A DNA stretch of 64,000 nt. It comes from Nitrospinota bacterium (GTDB lineage: Bacteria; Nitrospinota_A; UBA7883; JACRLM01). The position numbers and the translations under genes were made by a program. Shown here piece by piece: positions 63,586 to 64,000 of this stretch. The stretch spans positions 1,949,941 through 2,013,940 of the forward strand of contig JACQXA010000004.1 of assembly GCA_016208975.1 (NCBI GenBank), in the 5' to 3' direction. The notes beneath the pieces are model-generated. The model searched no databases, was not told where the DNA came from, and saw nothing but the letters and a program-made list of their open reading frames with translations. Position 1 is the stretch's first letter, and every line of letters starts with the position of its first letter.

Positions 63586-64000
63586 ATGGCGCATAATGAA
63601 GGCCATGCGGGCCACACGGTCCACCACTGGGAAGTAAGCGCGTATCCGCTTATCCTGGTGGCCGGTATTTTCTTTGCGTTGCCGATAGCGTTCGCGCTGT
63701 TCTTCCAGTATGGAAACGGCACAATGGCCGCCGCGGCCCTTGGTATCGGCACACCGCTTCTTATCTGGGGCGTCGCCGGTTGGACCAAGGAAGGCGTGGC
63801 CAACAGGGATAAAGAGCACGGGTATGCCCTTACCGGCCTTCCCATCTTCATCGTTTCCGAGGTGCTCATATTCCTTTCGCTGTTCGCCTCTTACTGGACG
63901 CTCCGGCTTTCGGCCTCCGTATGGCCCCCCGCCGGTAGCCCCGAGATCGGCATCACGATACCTCTGGTCATGACGGTGATACTGGTCAGCTCCTCTTTCA
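63586..64000 (+). CDS. Cytochrome c oxidase subunit III (C-terminus outside the window)
   Basis: From the ATG at 63586, 138 codons run to the window edge. Helices are seen at about 18-40, 45-65 and 85-108. HHWEVSAYPL, the GTPLLIWGVAGW segment and IVSEVLIFLSLFASYW (with the conserved Glu of subunit III) identify the family. The ribosome-binding site GGGGGAGGG is ideal. The ATG at 63451 would add 45 residues and is disfavoured. It belongs to a heme-copper oxidase; the rest of the operon is outside the window. Confidence 0.85.
   Translation, partial: MAHNEGHAGHTVHHWEVSAYPLILVAGIFFALPIAFALFFQYGNGTMAAAALGIGTPLLIWGVAGWTKEGVANRDKEHGYALTGLPIFIVSEVLIFLSLFASYWTLRLSASVWPPAGSPEIGITIPLVMTVILVSSSF

Noticed and set aside
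1..64000. CRISPR arrays, rRNA and tRNA genes
   Set aside because: No regularly spaced repeats and no tRNA or rRNA signature were recognised by eye; a covariance-model scan would be needed to be certain.

Overview
The window is a moderately GC-rich stretch of chromosome, roughly 55-60% GC by eye, from a Gram-negative bacterium with respiratory metabolism. Supporting evidence is lipoprotein signals, a TolC-type outer-membrane channel, a CsgG-type lipoprotein, c-type heme motifs, a heme-copper oxidase subunit III and many multidomain PAS/REC sensor kinases. The gene content (heme-bearing chemoreceptor, PilB-like ATPases, DAK2-DegV and DHH-CBS-nucleotidyltransferase fusions, DUF502, OadB/OadG) resembles Desulfobacterota/'Deltaproteobacteria', Nitrospinota or a neighbouring phylum. 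This is an impression only; no rRNA or tRNA gene was recognised to test it.

Layout. 1-2.9 kb: sulfur-transfer cluster (DsrE-like, VTT-rhodanese, sterol-desaturase-like) divergent from an ArsR-rhodanese regulator. 2.9-8.4 kb: PAS-GGDEF cyclase with a di-iron ODP-type protein, a DAK2-DegV fusion and a B12/radical-SAM enzyme. 8.5-14.8 kb: plus-strand run with acyltransferase, large membrane protein, HDOD, MBL-fold, DUF502 and DUF5674 proteins. 14.8-21.2 kb: four genes with overlapping stop/start codons: GspE/PilB ATPase with a cyclic-nucleotide-binding domain, TolC channel, sigma-54 activator, ATP-grasp ligase. 21.4-25.2 kb: CsgG lipoprotein, hybrid kinase, Fur. 25.2-33 kb: DHH phosphoesterase, a Cys-motif protein, PurE, GlcD-like oxidase, a NodB-like/NodS-like/GT2 glycan cassette and a surface lipoprotein. 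33-37 kb: OadB/OadG pair, calcium-loop lipoprotein, and a small island with an MNT/HEPN pair and an AT-rich DUF6680 gene. 37-45 kb: two GT4 glycosyltransferases, DUF2062, a DHH-CBS-tRNA nucleotidyltransferase fusion, ATP-grasp, NYN and heme-binding proteins. 45-47 kb: a mobile-looking repeat and another sensor kinase. 47-51 kb: riboflavin operon ribD-ribE-ribBA-ribH-nusB. 51-57.4 kb: KimA-like permease, ilvD, an acyl-CoA synthetase and a rubrerythrin-like protein closed by a strong terminator. 57.6-63 kb: kinase/receiver/kinase cluster and a c-type heme chemoreceptor. 63.6 kb to the end: start of a cytochrome oxidase subunit III gene.

Themes. Redox and oxygen sensing recurs (ODP protein beside a diguanylate cyclase, heme chemoreceptor, Fur, rubrerythrin-like protein, oxidase), as do envelope glycan synthesis and export. 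The most unusual unit is the overlapping operon at 14.8-21.2 kb, where a secretion-type ATPase carrying a nucleotide-sensor domain is coupled to an outer-membrane channel, its own activator and a peptide-ligase-like enzyme. Everything here comes from reading the sequence; no database search was run.
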